From: Adiantum capillus-veneris
Taxonomy: Eukaryota > Streptophyta > Polypodiopsida > Polypodiales > Pteridaceae
Length of the DNA: 49,000 nt
Direction of reading: 5' to 3'
Assembly (NCBI GenBank): GCA_014529385.2
Contig: CM043953.1
Location: forward strand, 71,015,372 to 71,064,371
Every line of letters begins with the position of its first letter. Position 1 is the stretch's first letter. The position numbers and the translations under genes were made by a program. The notes beneath the pieces were generated by a model, which saw only the letters and a list, made by a program, of their open reading frames with translations, did not search any database and was not told the origin of the DNA. Below, one piece after another: positions 1 to 10,552 of this stretch.

Positions 1-128
1 ACAATTGGTATCCTTTCACCATACGTTCATCAAGTCGTTATGTTCAATCTCGTGTAATAGTCGGAGGGATTCTAGTTGTGTAAGTCAAATTAGGTGTTGC
101 ACTGCCCATATGTGTGTTCATAGAAGCC

Positions 129-800
129 CTAGACCCCATTGATCCCATAGGCCCTGTGTTTGGGAATCGTTGAAGCCCAAAAGAATCTTTCACTTATGGT
201 TCTTACTAGACTTACATTCCCAGTTTCTGGTCTCGTGTGAGTAGTTGTGGTTTTAACTTCTTCTGAATTTACATAGTATTGGTGGAGTGGTCCCCCAAAA
301 TATGTATATCGCTCTAGCTCCTTACGGTCCATAGGAGAGTATTTTCGGCCATGCTTATCCATTATGACCAATTGGATACTTCTCTCCTGTGTGTAAATAA
401 AAACGTATAGTTTTTTGCAGTCAGTCAGCTCCCTGATGCGGGGTTCATCACATCTATAATAGAGTGTTTGTTCTCTATTATTGAGTTTATATAGCCCCAC
501 GTAAGTGTTGTCTGTATTAAGCCACTCTGTCTTGTTAGTGCGCCAAAGCACAGCATTTTGCTTGTCCATTTTGGGTGGTTCATCTGCTAACTCTTCATCT
601 ACCTTGTCCTTAGTGCCAGTCATTCCCCATTTGTCCACAATAAAGGGATTGTGAACCACTAGGTACACTATTCCCTCTCTTTCAAAGTATCTGTCTCCAT
701 CATAATCCACATCTACAAGGTCCTTGAACTCGCTTGGCTTATTTTCCAACTTAACACGGTAGCGGTCCATTCCATCCTTATAGATTTTGGCCTTTAGCAC
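129..800 (-). pseudogene. Unrecognised ORF fused in frame behind a Gypsy pol fragment
   Basis: This is an open frame of about 220 codons on the minus strand. It is rich in Tyr, Lys, Glu and Asp and has no membrane segment or signal peptide. The first codon usable as a start here is GTG, not ATG. The frame stays open upstream to a TAA at 822-824, and that TAA is also the stop of the Gypsy RT-linker frame at 822-1058. The two stretches are therefore one reading frame broken by a single stop codon. I do not recognise a domain. It has no obvious RT palm motif, although it sits where RT should be. It may be a diverged downstream part of the element or unrelated sequence joined by deletion. Confidence 0.35.
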
Positions 801-821
801 ATTTTCAAAGTGAAACTTTAA

Positions 822-1058
822 TTACAACAATTTTACATCAGATGCATGTTGTGAAGGACGCTCCAAAATTTCCATTTTGATATTTTCATTCAATATCTCT
901 ACTAACTTGGGCAAATGAGCCTTTGGAACCGAAATAGGCTGCACATTCCAAGGTACATGGGGTATTGTAAAAATTACCATAGGAGCTACAATAGAAGGAT
1001 CAACACATCCTATCTCATGTGGCTCAAATGCAAAAGCCTTACCATGCTTTGAAATCAT
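822..1058 (-). pseudogene. Ty3/Gypsy protease-to-RT linker and first RT residues
   Basis: The 78-residue frame contains KHGKAFAF, then EIGCVDP, then IPHVPW and PKAHLPKL. From memory of the family, this is the segment just upstream of reverse transcriptase in some Gypsy polyproteins, ending near the MGILEPS-like start of RT (here MEILERPS). The catalytic RT core is absent: the frame leaves the family pattern after that point and meets a TAA at 822-824. It belongs with the protease and gag pieces upstream on the same strand. Assignment to Gypsy is likely; the exact lineage is not determined. Confidence 0.6.
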
Positions 1059-1861
1059 TTCTTTAAATCCCTTTGCCTCCTTCTATGTTAGAAACTCCTC
1101 TCAACCAATTTGCAACTCTTGAAAACAATCCTTTGTAAAGGTGTGCCCAATCTTTTAAGGATGCCTCAAACTTGGTTGCAACGAAGCCTGCTCAATCTTT
1201 TCTTTGCTGTTGGGTGGTAAGGGTGAAGCTATTGGTTTCATCTTCTTTGCTACACTCTTGTATTTAGTTTCAACATGGACTTCTAGGCCAACTGCTTGCT
1301 TAAAATATTGGTTTTCTTCAAAGGCTTCTATGACTTGATACATTTCCATAGAGCATACTTACACAATTTCATTTTCAAGATGCAAACTAGACTCCATTAT
1401 AGCATCAAGCTCACCCATAGTATCTACAAAAGAAACTTGCTCACACAAACCCAAAACATTTTCAGTAGGCTCTAGCAACCCACTCTCTTTCATGCCTATT
1501 TGTACATTATGTACATATCGCCTCTCACACCTCTTCAAATCTTCAACTTTTGTAAACCATACTGATCCATTCCTTGTTACCAAGGAGACCATTGAGAAAG
1601 TTTCACATATTTTTGGATCAGGCAAGACCCTTTTTCTTTATGTACCACTGCAATCCCGCTTTACAATGGTACTTGGCCAAAACCCATCATTTCCCTATGG
1701 TCATGAAACTCTTTGCTCACCTTTGGTAGAGGATGATCTTTGAGGTTTTCACTATTTCTTTCATGGTTTACACACACTATGAGAAATTGAACAGCATGTG
1801 TACCATCTTTGCTTCGTATCCTCTCATATTTTGAACCATCGTCCATTACCTTTGTTTCCAT

Positions 1862-2160
1862 TCAAACGCCCACAATGTAGGGCTGCCCAAGGATGAGATG
1901 ATATGCAGATGTATCCTGTACAAAGAAGTTTTGGTCAATTTTTACATCACCTATTGTCACCTTCACACCTGGACATGCTGCATACAATTCATTGGATGAA
2001 TTGTTTGCCACTTTCACTATATCCAACAAAGATATGTGTCCATCGGCCATTTGTACTTGTTGTAGAGACTCTTTGACATTATGTTAATTTCTGAACCATG
2101 GTCAATCAAGGCAACAAATGGATCTTCAAGATCACCTACCTTGACCAAAGTTTCTGTAGT
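1862..2160 (-). pseudogene. Ty3/Gypsy aspartic protease fragment
   Basis: Two adjoining minus-strand frames carry the two halves of a retropepsin. The first half ends in FVALIDHGSEINIMS, the catalytic loop, where the family normally has D-S/T-G; here a His replaces the Ser/Thr (DHG), which should impair catalysis. The second half (1862-2050) contains AYHLILGQPYI, the ILG flap-end motif of Gypsy proteases. A frame change lies between them near 2030-2050. Downstream, 1359-1861 continues as degenerate pol without a recognisable domain. The piece is a dead copy lying between gag and the RT linker. Confidence 0.65.
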
Positions 2161-2599
2161 AGCCCTTGCCGAGCGACTTTGTGAATAGTAGCTCCTAGAA
2201 ATAGCTTCAACTTCTTCATCATCATTTGAGGAATGCACTTGCTTCACTCTCCCACTACATTGGTAACATCCTACCACACCTCCATCATCATCCTTATCTC
2301 GCAATTGTACCCCTTGTGCCTTCAAGGTTTCTCCTTCAACCTGTGGACGAGCAACCTCAACAAGAGTTTGAGTTTTTCTCTTGATGATGTCAATGATCTC
2401 CTCATGCAATTCACGCTTTGCAGTGCCGAGGACTTCTCCCAAAGTAGACTCAATCTTGCTATTCAAAATCCTATCCTCCAAGACTTTCTTTAAATTTGTA
2501 GCAACCTCAATATCATAGTGTAGTTTATAATTTGGGCCTTTTGTCTTACCTTTTGTTGGCTCTTTCTTCTTTCCTATTGTAGACTCATCCATGAGTACT

Positions 2600-3031
2600 T
2601 CAGCTGGAGATGCTCCTTGTGTCGGGGGTGTTTGATGAGTTGCTTCTTCCCCTACTTGTAGAAGCTCTTTTTGATGGTCCTTCATCATCATTCTCACGTC
2701 TGTGCTTCTCTTCTACAATAGCCTCATTTTGTTGGTATTTTGTAATGTAAGCATGCACTGACAATGAGTCCACTGGATCGTTCCATCCTGTTTTTAGACA
2801 TATGCAATCACCTGCTTCATGTAGAATCTTTTTTGTAATCTTTCCCTTTTTAGCTAATTTGATGAAATTTGGCCAAATTTGACCATCATGGTCACTCACC
2901 TCTTCATCACTAAGAGGCTCAATTTTTACTCCATAAGTAGCTACCTCAAGTGAAGAGGTGGCATGGTTAGTTTCCATATCTTCAACTAAAGTCTGCATTC
3001 CCCCCTTTGGGTAGTTCTCAAGGGTATACAT
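2600..3031 (-). pseudogene. Gypsy gag-protease linker region
   Basis: This minus-strand frame joins the CCHC knuckle to the protease frame (2017-2697), which overlaps it in another frame, so a frameshift separates them. It is acidic and then basic, low in hydrophobic residues, and has no catalytic motif. It carries short patterns typical of the disordered spacer between nucleocapsid and protease. Its role is inferred only from position and strand. No internal promoter or intact start was seen. Confidence 0.45.
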
Positions 3032-3102
3032 GTCTCTCTTAAGTGGATTTTACCATCCTTAAAAAAGACAACATCTTTTGTCAAAGCATCAGTGAAACTA
3101 TT

Positions 3103-3144
3103 ACAATCCCTTCTTACATGGTTTGTACTATCACACCAAATACA
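3103..3144 (-). pseudogene. Gypsy nucleocapsid CCHC zinc knuckle
   Basis: Reading the minus strand gives CIWCDSTNHVRRDC, a perfect C-x2-C-x4-H-x4-C retroviral-type zinc knuckle. It is followed by an FFKDGKI segment. Knuckles of this kind bind RNA in the Gag nucleocapsid. It lies between the gag domain (3607-4107) and the protease on the same strand, the expected order, but its frame differs from the flanking frames. Confidence 0.75.
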
Positions 3145-3606
3145 TCTATTAATAACAAAACCTTCTTTGGGCTATTATCTTTGCCTAGGAAGTGGCCCCA
3201 ATGGTTGGCCTTTTTCTTCAAGATTTGCAAGCTTCATCTTCAAGTCATGCCTTCCCTTCACAAGCTCATGTAGCATAGACTCATCAAACTTAGGATCTAT
3301 AAAAGTAAGCTTTACCATTTTGTCAGAATTTGAGGTTGAAGGACTTGTAGTGTTTATTACCATCTTGTCCCTTCTTCTTTGCTGTTTGGCAAGCAGTGAG
3401 ACATCACCTTCAACCTCATTCTAGTCGGTCTTTAGCCCTTGCACAACATCTTTATCTTCAAGAAGAAGCTCCAAATTTTCTTAAGCCTCTTTACCTGTAG
3501 CTTGTAAGAAAAGATCTATCTTCTCTGCATCTAGTGTGGCATTTTCTGTCCTTGTGAGTTGTGCATAGCACCGCTCAAATTCCCTAAGTATCTCTGTGAT
3601 TGATAG

Positions 3607-4107
3607 TCATTGGTTTGGCTTGACTACCCATTCTAAGAATGTCCTTCTGGTCACTCTCTCAGAGTCCTCCATGAAATATTCCTCCTTTAAAGCTACTTTG
3701 AGTTCTTCCCAGTTTCTCCCATGCCCATTTTTAATTGCCTTAAGATGTTCCCTAATTTTTGGATCAACAACTAGCTCAAAGCTTTGAATCATCTCACCTT
3801 CTGACATGCGATGTAGCTCCATCTCCTTCACATACTCATACAAGTACTTGGTTACATCTTTTCCATTAAATTGATCCATTTTGTTGACGATCACTTGTAT
3901 GGATTTGGTTCCTAAAATCTCCCTTCTTTCAGTGGCATATTGTTGCTGCATAAACATTGCAAATGCTTGAAACATTTGCATTGTTGTTAGGTCAAAATGC
4001 ATACCCTGTTGCTCCACATGATCACCCTTGCTTACCCACAAAATCTCACCCTGTAGATTTGCATCGGGTTCACCAAAAATATATCGAGAAATTTGCGATA
4101 TTGCCAA
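3607..4107 (-). pseudogene. Ty3/Gypsy Gag (retrotransposon gag domain)
   Basis: The 166-codon minus-strand frame matches the plant Gypsy Gag pattern: a Gln/Met-rich N-terminal part, then FNGKDVTKYLYEYVKEME, a helix with SEGEMIQSFELVVDP, then NWEELKVALKEEYF near the C-terminus. Gag packages the element RNA in cytoplasmic particles. The frame has no convincing ATG at its N-terminus (the leftmost open codon is TTG) and continues past its stop at 3607 only in other frames. No LTR or PBS could be identified upstream of it: plus-strand Gypsy integrase begins within 300 bp, so the 5' end of this element is lost. Confidence 0.75.
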
Positions 4108-4384
4108 GAAAGCACAGGGCTTTTGGCTATGAGAGTTTGTGAGAGAACTCCAATAACTATATGAAGGAGTTATACCATAGATGCCATGAAGTCTAGGGTT
4201 TGGAAGGAAGAGAAATCAAAGAAGCTTTACTCTTTCTCTCTTGCACTCACATACACAAAGAAAGAACACAAAAGAGCATATCAAAACAACACAAAGATGA
4301 AAACATCAAGGCTATGGTTGTATCGTATCATGGGTAATATGAAAGGGTTAATAGTTGAGTTAATAACCTAGATTACTCCACCCA

Positions 4385-5487
4385 TTGCCAATCCCTAATT
4401 CACCATGGGAGAGTATATCCATAGATTTTATCTTTGGATTACCCAAGTCTATCCATGGAAATATGGGAATATGGACAATAGTTGACAAATTTAGTAAGCA
4501 AGCACACTTTATTCCTGTCAAAAAGACTATTAAGGCACACCAAATGGCAACCATCTTCATATCTCAATTTCTCAAACACCATGGATTACCAACATCCATC
4601 CTGTCAGATAGAGATCCTAGAAGACCATTAGTTTTTTGGAAAGGCCTCTTTGAAAATCTAGGTACAAGATTGAATTTCTCTTCGGCCTATCACCCACAAA
4701 CGGACGGCCAAATTGAGATAGCCAATCTTACAATACTCGATCTACTAAAGACTTATGTTACAAAATTAGACCAACGCTCACAATTGTAGAGTATGCGTAC
4801 AATAATATTGTCCATACTACTATGGGAAAAGCACCTTTTGAGATCATAGAGCGAAGACCTAAAAGTCTCTTGCTACTTAAATTACATAGGAAGATCTTCA
4901 TTGCTGATGAGTATAGCCATGACCTACAAGAATATTTTCAAAAGGTTAAGGAGGCTATATCCATCTCTCAACAAAGGCAAAAAGTTTTTGCTGACAAGCA
5001 CAGAAGGGCCTTAACGTTCAAAGAAAATGATTGGGTCTTACTTAAGTTTCCCAAGGCTCGATTGAGACAAACGACGGGCAAAAGTCCTACAGTCCATCAA
5101 AAGTATTATATTAAATTAGCAAAAAGATACTATGGTCCTTTTCAAATCTTCAAGCCAATAAGCAATGACATGGCCTATCAACTCAAGTTGCCCAACCATT
5201 GGCTCATACACAATTCTTTTAATGTGAGCCTACTTGAGCCCTACAAAGGAGAGCCATCAATAGAACCAATTATTGAAGACCCTCCAAAAATCAAATACCA
5301 AGAAGAGGTGCTACAATCCAAAGCTATCCTTCTCCAAGAAGACAAGGTATCACGACATGGTAAGATTATTCATCTGTATCTTATTAAGTTCAAAAATTAT
5401 CCTTTTGAAGATGCTAGATGGATGCAAGGAATACAGCTTAAGGATAGTATGAACCTTGTCAATGTTTACAATGTTGCACTAGAGTAA
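4385..5487 (+). pseudogene. Ty3/Gypsy (chromovirus-like) integrase with chromodomain-like tail
   Basis: Two plus-strand frames form the C-terminal half of a Gypsy polyprotein. The first (4385-4789) is the integrase core: SIDFIFGLP (first Asp), ILSDRDPR (second Asp) and YHPQTDGQIEIAN (Glu of the DDE triad). A frameshift near 4785 moves the frame, and 4783-5487 continues with EYAYNN, then MGKAPFEI, the GPF-type module (YYGPFQIFKPI) and NSFNVSLLEPYKG. It ends in a chromodomain-like stretch (IKFKNYPFEDARWMQ, where the usual Trp is Phe). Integrase inserts element cDNA into nuclear DNA, and a chromodomain guides target choice in chromoviruses. There is a loss between the DRD motif and FENLGT and no RT upstream, so it is a truncated relic abutting an element on the other strand. 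Confidence 0.85.
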
Positions 5488-5826
5488 GCAAATGTAAATT
5501 CTTTTTAAATGAACAATGTTTTTGTCTTATAAGACTAATCCTCTTTTGTGCACAAATTTAAATAGTAGGCATGCTTAGAATCATGTTTGTGATGACGATG
5601 TCACTCAAACACCAAGTAGAATTTGTCACTCTACTTTGGGAGTATGATATGGACTAAAGAGCAGACATGCTTGTAGTAGCTACGTCTCCCAATCACCAAA
5701 TGGACTAGTCATCCATTCTGGAATGATATCACAGGGTGAAAAGTGATCCTCTACCCGCTAAGAAACGTAAACTAATGACTAAGACTTTATCTCTTATACC
5801 TCATAGTCGAGGACAACTATGATTTC

Positions 5827-5841
5827 AAGAGAGAGGTAATG
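5827..5841 (+). other. Candidate polypurine tract and start of Gypsy 3' LTR
   Basis: About 340 bp after the integrase stop lies a purine run, AAGAGAGAGG, followed at 5840 by TG that could open a 3' LTR. The preceding cgaggacaac context resembles the end of plant chromovirus internal regions. No matching 5' LTR is in the window, so the boundary is inferred. Confidence 0.4.
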
Positions 5842-6535
5842 TAATAAAATCCAATATCTAACCAACCCAAATGATTTTCTCATATTAAATTAATCATTTA
5901 ATGCGGGAGAATAAATGAGAACAAGGATTAGAATATAGACATGTGCTTATGGATCTGTCTCAACACGGGGCCAAGGTTAAAGGGGTCCAAATGAGAGATG
6001 GTATGTTAAAGAGCAATGCTACCTAATAAACCTTAAAGACCTTAGGGTTAGCTTCATTAAAGACCTCCAAAAGTTAGTGTTAAAAAGTCCTTTGACCTTA
6101 GGCAAACCTTGAGGTGGGAACCCTACCCAAGCATAAGGTGCTTGTTGGCTTGCTAACTAAAGTACTTAAAGTGTTTGTGGGAACCTTGCCCAAATCTTGA
6201 GGTGATTTTTATGCTTAAAACGACTAAGGTTCTTAAAGTGTTCAATTCAAAGATAAACTCTCAAGAGGCATAAACGGTTTCATGCTTAATTGACTAAGTG
6301 GTTGAAGTGTTCAATTCAAACCAAATGACTTAAGAAGCATAAAAGACACATGGCAAAATCCTCCTATTGGATAGGCTTTAAAGGGGTCCAATGAGAATTT
6401 AGATGCATAAAAATAAATAATTAAGTTCTTTCTCTCAAAGAGGAAAAAGAGGACACATGCCCAAATGATGTAATTAAATAATATGAGAGAGAGAGAGAGA
6501 GAGGTGGACCAAGCATGAGAGGGGGTATATGAAGG
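5842..6535. other. Gene-free stretch, possible Gypsy LTR remnant with imperfect repeats
   Basis: No coding region is seen. The stretch contains imperfect internal repeats: aaggggtccaa(a)tgaga occurs near 5978 and 6378, and gtgttcaattcaaa plus aggcataaa / aagcataaa blocks recur near 6237 and 6308. It may be the body of the LTR that starts near 5840. A short GA run sits at 6484-6503. Confidence 0.3.
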
Positions 6536-6570
6536 TGCTGCAGGAAGTGTGTGCGAGTGCAAGTGCGAGA

Positions 6571-6638
<68 letters not shown>

Positions 6639-6777
6639 TTTGGGTGGAGCCCACAGCAACATTATCCTGTTGCAGCTCCTTATTCTGTTGTATTAAAAAA
6701 TAAGTGTATACATGGTTAAGTCAGTAGATGGGTTAGTAATAAGTAGGATGTCCGACCAATTGGCCTGAATCCCAACA
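6536..6777 (-). repeat. 3' LTR of the Copia deletion derivative
   Basis: It is a direct repeat of 8547-8771. On the minus strand it opens TGTTGGGATTC. The inner GA array (6573-6633) is about 20 bp longer than in the other LTR. The outer end near 6536 is judged from the loss of similarity between the two LTRs and may be off by a few bases. Confidence 0.8.
6573..6633. repeat. (AG)n microsatellite inside an LTR
   Basis: It is a perfect AG array of about 30 units. It lies at the same place in the LTR as the array at 8584-8623, so it was carried by the element and has since changed length. Confidence 0.95.
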
Positions 6778-6788
6778 AACTCCCACTT
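6778..6788 (-). other. Copia polypurine tract
   Basis: On the minus strand the sequence AAGTGGGAGTT directly precedes the TGTTGGG start of the 3' LTR. This is the usual Copia arrangement for plus-strand cDNA priming. Confidence 0.8.
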
Positions 6789-6846
6789 GAAGGCCAACGC
6801 AGCCCAAGTGACCTGGTATGTACAACCGTGAAGCAATCTAGTGGCT

Positions 6847-7640
6847 TCAACTTATACCCATCAACTCACTGAAATGTGTAAACCTCTCCAAAGCTAAGCC
6901 TTTCGTCAAAGCATCTACTGGGTTCTCATCAGCGTGTACCTTGACTAAATCAATGAGCTCTCTGGCCAAGAAATCTCTCACGAGATGATACCTGACTTCA
7001 ATGTGTTTTGATTTGGAGTGAAGCACGGGATTCCTTGCCAATGCAAGAGCACTCTGACTATCACAATATATCATTGGAGTCTCATCAATGCCAAGATTTT
7101 TGACCAAGTGAGATAACCATACAGCCTCTTTACTTGCATCCGACAATGCAACATACTCTCCTTCTGTAGTGCAAGATGACGTACAATCTTGAAGATATGA
7201 CCTCCAAGATATTGCTGCTCCACCAAATATGAAGACATAGCCAGATGTCGATCTTCTATTGTCGACACAACCCACATAGTCTGCATCCTCATAACCCACG
7301 ATAGATGCATCACTATTCTCGAAGCGTAAACACGTGTCGATCGTACCTTTGAGGTACCTAAGAATGTGCTTCACTGCTTCCCAATGCTTGCTGCCAGGAT
7401 TTTCCATATATCGGCTCACCACTCCCACTGCAAAAGCAATTCCTTATCTTGTGGCCACCATAGCATACATGAGACTGCCCACTGCCAAAGAATATGGTAC
7501 CTTAGCCATTTCAGCTCACTCAGCATCAAATTTGGGTACATCTTCCTTGCTGAGTTTCAAGAATGCCTGCATTGGGGTACTCAATGCTTTATAAAACTGA
7601 CCCAAGACTGTCAACACGGCGTCAAATGCACCTGGCCCTC
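6847..7640 (-). pseudogene. Copia pol C-terminus: end of RT and RNase H
   Basis: The clean part (6847-7428, 193 codons) is a Copia RNase H: HWEAVKHILRYLKGT, then GYEDADYVGCVDNRRSTSGYVF, SCTTEGEYVALSDASKEAVWL, the IYCDSQSALALARNP segment and the HSKSKHIEVRYHLVRD ending. The acidic residues in DAD, TEGE and CDSQ fit the catalytic positions. RNase H degrades the RNA strand of the cDNA hybrid. Upstream on the same strand, to about 7640, a degenerate frame still reads VPYSLAVGSLMYAMVATR, the end of RT, with a stop in it near 7447. The rest of pol is deleted. PPT and LTR follow within about 60 bp of the stop. Confidence 0.85.
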
Positions 7641-8526
7641 TCTATACATGTCCTATGGCGAGGCCACAAATAAGGGGTACTCCAGCAACCTGTATCACCA
7701 AAAGGATCTCAACATTCGAGAATCCCCTAGCTCAAGAAAACATCACGCTATCGACCCTCACAAAAGGTTATGCAGACAAGAAAGCAGCCCAGTCTCAGAA
7801 AGGGCCTCCGAACCGAGTCTCAGAAACGGTCAGGACTTCCAGAAACAAGCCAAATCGGCTCCACAAAAGGTACATATGGCAGTTTCCGCAACTCAACGTA
7901 CATCCACTGTCAACAATATTGCAAGGTGCAGTATACGCGCTCAAACAGGCGCCAAACAAAATGTGCAAGCAGTAAACAAATCCCTGCGAGGAGTAAAACC
8001 GCTCTCAAAAGAGCTCAAGCACTATCAAAAGTGCCAAAACAATGCATATGTGCATCAAATACTTCCACTGAAATTTGTGTTGATGCTAAACACTGCAACT
8101 TGTAAGAAACCTGGATGTCATGTATGTATGCAAGAACCTGTGAGGAGATGGATGCCTGAAAAACCCGAGACAATGTCGATGCCAAAAAGTGCTCCTAATC
8201 AGCCCATAAACACCATCTCAATAGCACATAATAGCCATAAAGCGGCTATATACCATCCCAAAATAGTCTCCGAACAACCTACACATGTGTCCTGTACCTG
8301 TACCTGTATCTGTAGCAAAAGTGGAGTTGAAAAAATACAACTCCTGAAGCGTAGCTCTTATGAAGGTTTCGACTGCACGAACAACTTTGAAAGGGGGGTA
8401 AAACTCCAGGACACCTACTGGAAACGCTCTTGGAACGTTGAATTTGCCAATGCCAAAATTGCAAACCGGTTTGCACTTTTGAAAGTGCGCGCACGTGCGG
8501 ACGCGAAAACGGCAAGCACAAACCCT
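7641..8526 (-). other. Internal region of the Copia derivative without recognisable coding
   Basis: Between the RT remnant and the PBS neither strand shows a family motif. A long plus-strand open frame crosses it and both neighbours, but it is antisense to the RNase H and translates the LTR microsatellite, so I treat it as chance. The segment may be old 5' leader sequence with gag and most of pol removed. Confidence 0.5.
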
Positions 8527-8538
8527 GCTCTAATACCA
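8527..8538 (-). other. Primer binding site for initiator Met-tRNA (variant)
   Basis: The minus strand reads TGGTATTAGAGC, one base different from the usual plant Copia PBS TGGTATCAGAGC. It lies 8 bp inside the 5' LTR end. Confidence 0.8.
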
Positions 8539-8546
8539 GTTAAAGG

Positions 8547-8581
8547 TGTCACAGGAAGCGTGTGCGAGTGCAAGTGCGAGA

Positions 8582-8626
<45 letters not shown>

Positions 8627-8771
8627 CCTGCTTTGGGTGGAGCGCACAGCAACGTTTTCCTTTTGATAGCTCCTTATTCTGTTGTATTAAAGAATAAGTG
8701 TATACATGGTTAAGTTTGTAGATGGGTTAGTAATAAGTGGGATGTTCGGCCAGTTGGCCTGAATCCCAACA
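8547..8771 (-). repeat. 5' LTR of the Copia deletion derivative
   Basis: It is a direct repeat of 6536-6777 and contains a GA array at 8584-8623. On the minus strand it runs from TGTTGGGATTC to about TGTGACA, followed by a short spacer and the PBS. Confidence 0.8.
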
Positions 8772-8780
8772 ATATACTCT

Positions 8781-8782
<2 letters not shown>

Positions 8783-8824
<42 letters not shown>
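8783..8824. repeat. (CA)n microsatellite
   Basis: A perfect CA array of about 21 units begins 12 bp outside the Copia LTR. Confidence 0.95.
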
Positions 8825-8825
<1 letters not shown>

Positions 8826-9480
8826 TCTCTCATTGTGTGGAGTGCAAAGTGCAAGAGCTCCATCTCCTTCTCCAAGCTTGTTGAGAAGTGGAGAGCCTAC
8901 ACCAACACTCTTGGCTATAGAATGAAAATCCAACCAAGAGCCATGCTTCAATGCTTAAGCTTTCCATCTTCTTCATCTTCATTACTATGCTATTATGATA
9001 TGCTAAGCAAGAAGAGTGATGATAAGTGAGGAACTATTTCTTTCTCCTATGGATGATTCTCCTTCCTCTTCCCTACCCTCATTCCCCGCTAGCTCTCTCC
9101 ACCTTCGAAGGTGTTTGAGGCCTTGGGTTTGAGGCTTGGGATAGTTAATGCTTTTTGCAAATTTTATGTTATGCTTGTGATGCATGAAGCTTCCCATCTT
9201 CATTGCATCTCCTAGGTCACTAGGAACACAAACACTGTATTGTATCAAGTCTCTCTTGATGGGAGAATCTATAATACAAACGCCTTTTGGAGGGGGGACC
9301 AACTCCAAGTAAATCCGGTCCTCAACTATTGTCATGTTCTCTAATACTCTCTCTCTTGAAAAATTATTGTTCATGCCAAGTTAATTAAGTACTATGTTTA
9401 TGTTGCTACCATCAATTAAGTTCACCCCTATGTTTTCAAAGTAATCTCATAAAACTACTCACTCTAATTCTCTTAATTCC
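8825..9480. other. Gene-free stretch
   Basis: No family motif or plausible exon is seen on either strand. The sequence includes CT-rich patches (catcttcttcatcttc). Confidence 0.5.
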
Positions 9481-9731
9481 GTTATTCTCAAAGTTCATAG
9501 GCCATTTCCACTACAACCAATGCCAAGATACACAACAGAAGTTCTTTTGGGACCATTAGGAGTTGAAAAACCACAATCAGTCTTAGGACAACAACCTCCA
9601 CATCGAGGAACAAGACTACTATGAGTCACATACGCACCAACTATAGAATAGCTAGAGGAGCAAGCACTTGTGAAATGCCTGCATATTACAAGGAGCCCTT
9701 GGATATATGACCAAAACGAGATATTATCCAC

Positions 9732-10226
9732 TTGAAGAACCAAAAGAATCGGAACCTTGGACCACCGACTGTTGCACACGCTTTTAGAGAATGTAGATAT
9801 AGTTTGGATGAACGCAAATTGCTATTCATAGCTTATGGAGGAGTAACAAGATCAAGACCTACCTATCAGCAAAGAGCTGCTCAAGGAGCACCTCAACAGC
9901 CCAAAGGGCCTTGTTATAAGTGTGGATGTGACCACCTGATGAGAGAATACACTCACGATGAAATCATAAGAGTGAATTCATATTTCCTTGGGTGTTTAAT
10001 CACTCATCTGCTTCATGATTGCCCAAAGAACCCTAACAAGGGACCAAAAATAATGTTGAATATACTCAAGGCAACACCATCTAGTAGCAGATCAGAAAAT
10101 AAAAATTTGATACCAATCCAAGTAATCACAAGGGCACAAACTCAAAAAAATGCAAACACAACCATCATAGAAGAACCAAAAATAGATGCACCTAGCATTG
10201 AACAAAAGAGTCAGCAAAACACGTGA
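9732..10226 (+). pseudogene. Gypsy gag C-terminus with damaged zinc knuckle
   Basis: The frame reads PYKCG-type sequence as GPCYKCGCDHLMREY, a knuckle of C-x2-C-x3-H-x4 form in which the last Cys is Tyr. It is followed by HLLHDCPKNP and a Ser/Lys/Gln-rich tail. The knuckle should bind element RNA; loss of the last ligand suggests decay. The frame ends at a TGA inside a tandem duplication of 134 bp, so the C-terminal coding is partly repeated. Confidence 0.6.
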
Positions 10227-10430
10227 AAAACTAGGAAGGCTAGGATGAAAGGTAGGAAAAAATGTGAACAGACTTCCTTAGCTGAAGAACTGAAACCATC
10301 ATAGAAGAACCAAAAATAGATGCACCTAGCATTGAACAAAAGAGTCAGCAAAACACGTGAAAAACTAGAAAGGCTAGGATGAAAGGTAGGAAGGAGTGTG
10401 AACAGACTTCCTTAGCTGAAGAACTGAAAC
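10160..10430 (+). repeat. 134-bp tandem duplication within the Gypsy relic
   Basis: Copy 1 begins near 10160 and copy 2 near 10294. Both run from aaccatcatagaagaacc to gctgaagaactgaaac with only a few differences (for example taggaaaaaatg versus taggaaggagtg). Both copies carry the TGA that ends the preceding frame. Confidence 0.9.
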
Positions 10431-10552
10431 AAACAAAGAGAAAATTGAGGAAAATTGAAGAGGGAACAAACAAAGAAAAGAAAACTCTTGAGATAAGACC
10501 AAAGCCAAGCACAATTGAGAAACCCTAGAGCACTAGTTCAAGAGGATCAATT

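Larger units (their letters stand above)
6536..8771 (-). mobile_element. Copia LTR retrotransposon, internally deleted, both LTRs kept
   Basis: The element lies on the minus strand. Order on that strand: 5' LTR (8547-8771), PBS (8527-8538), a non-coding stretch, the RNase H end of pol (7640-6847), PPT (6788-6778) and 3' LTR (6536-6777). The two LTRs are direct repeats that agree along most of their length, including outer parts reading ctgctttgggtggag and ggcctgaatcccaaca. Both contain a GA microsatellite of different length. Gag, protease, integrase and RT are missing, so it could only move with proteins from another element. I could not see a target-site duplication. Confidence 0.85.

Noticed and set aside
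6421-6662. Ser-Leu repeat reading frames, and similar frames over other GA/CT, CA/TG and poly-G/C tracts
   Set aside because: They are translations of microsatellites with no flanking coding support.
7366-8697. 443-codon plus-strand open frame
   Set aside because: It is antisense to Copia RNase H and LTR sequence, translates the GA array as Arg-Glu repeats and has no family motif. It looks like a chance opening.
10160-10430. CRISPR-like or regulatory direct repeats
   Set aside because: There are only two units with no spacers, inside a degenerate Gypsy element; a simple tandem duplication explains them.
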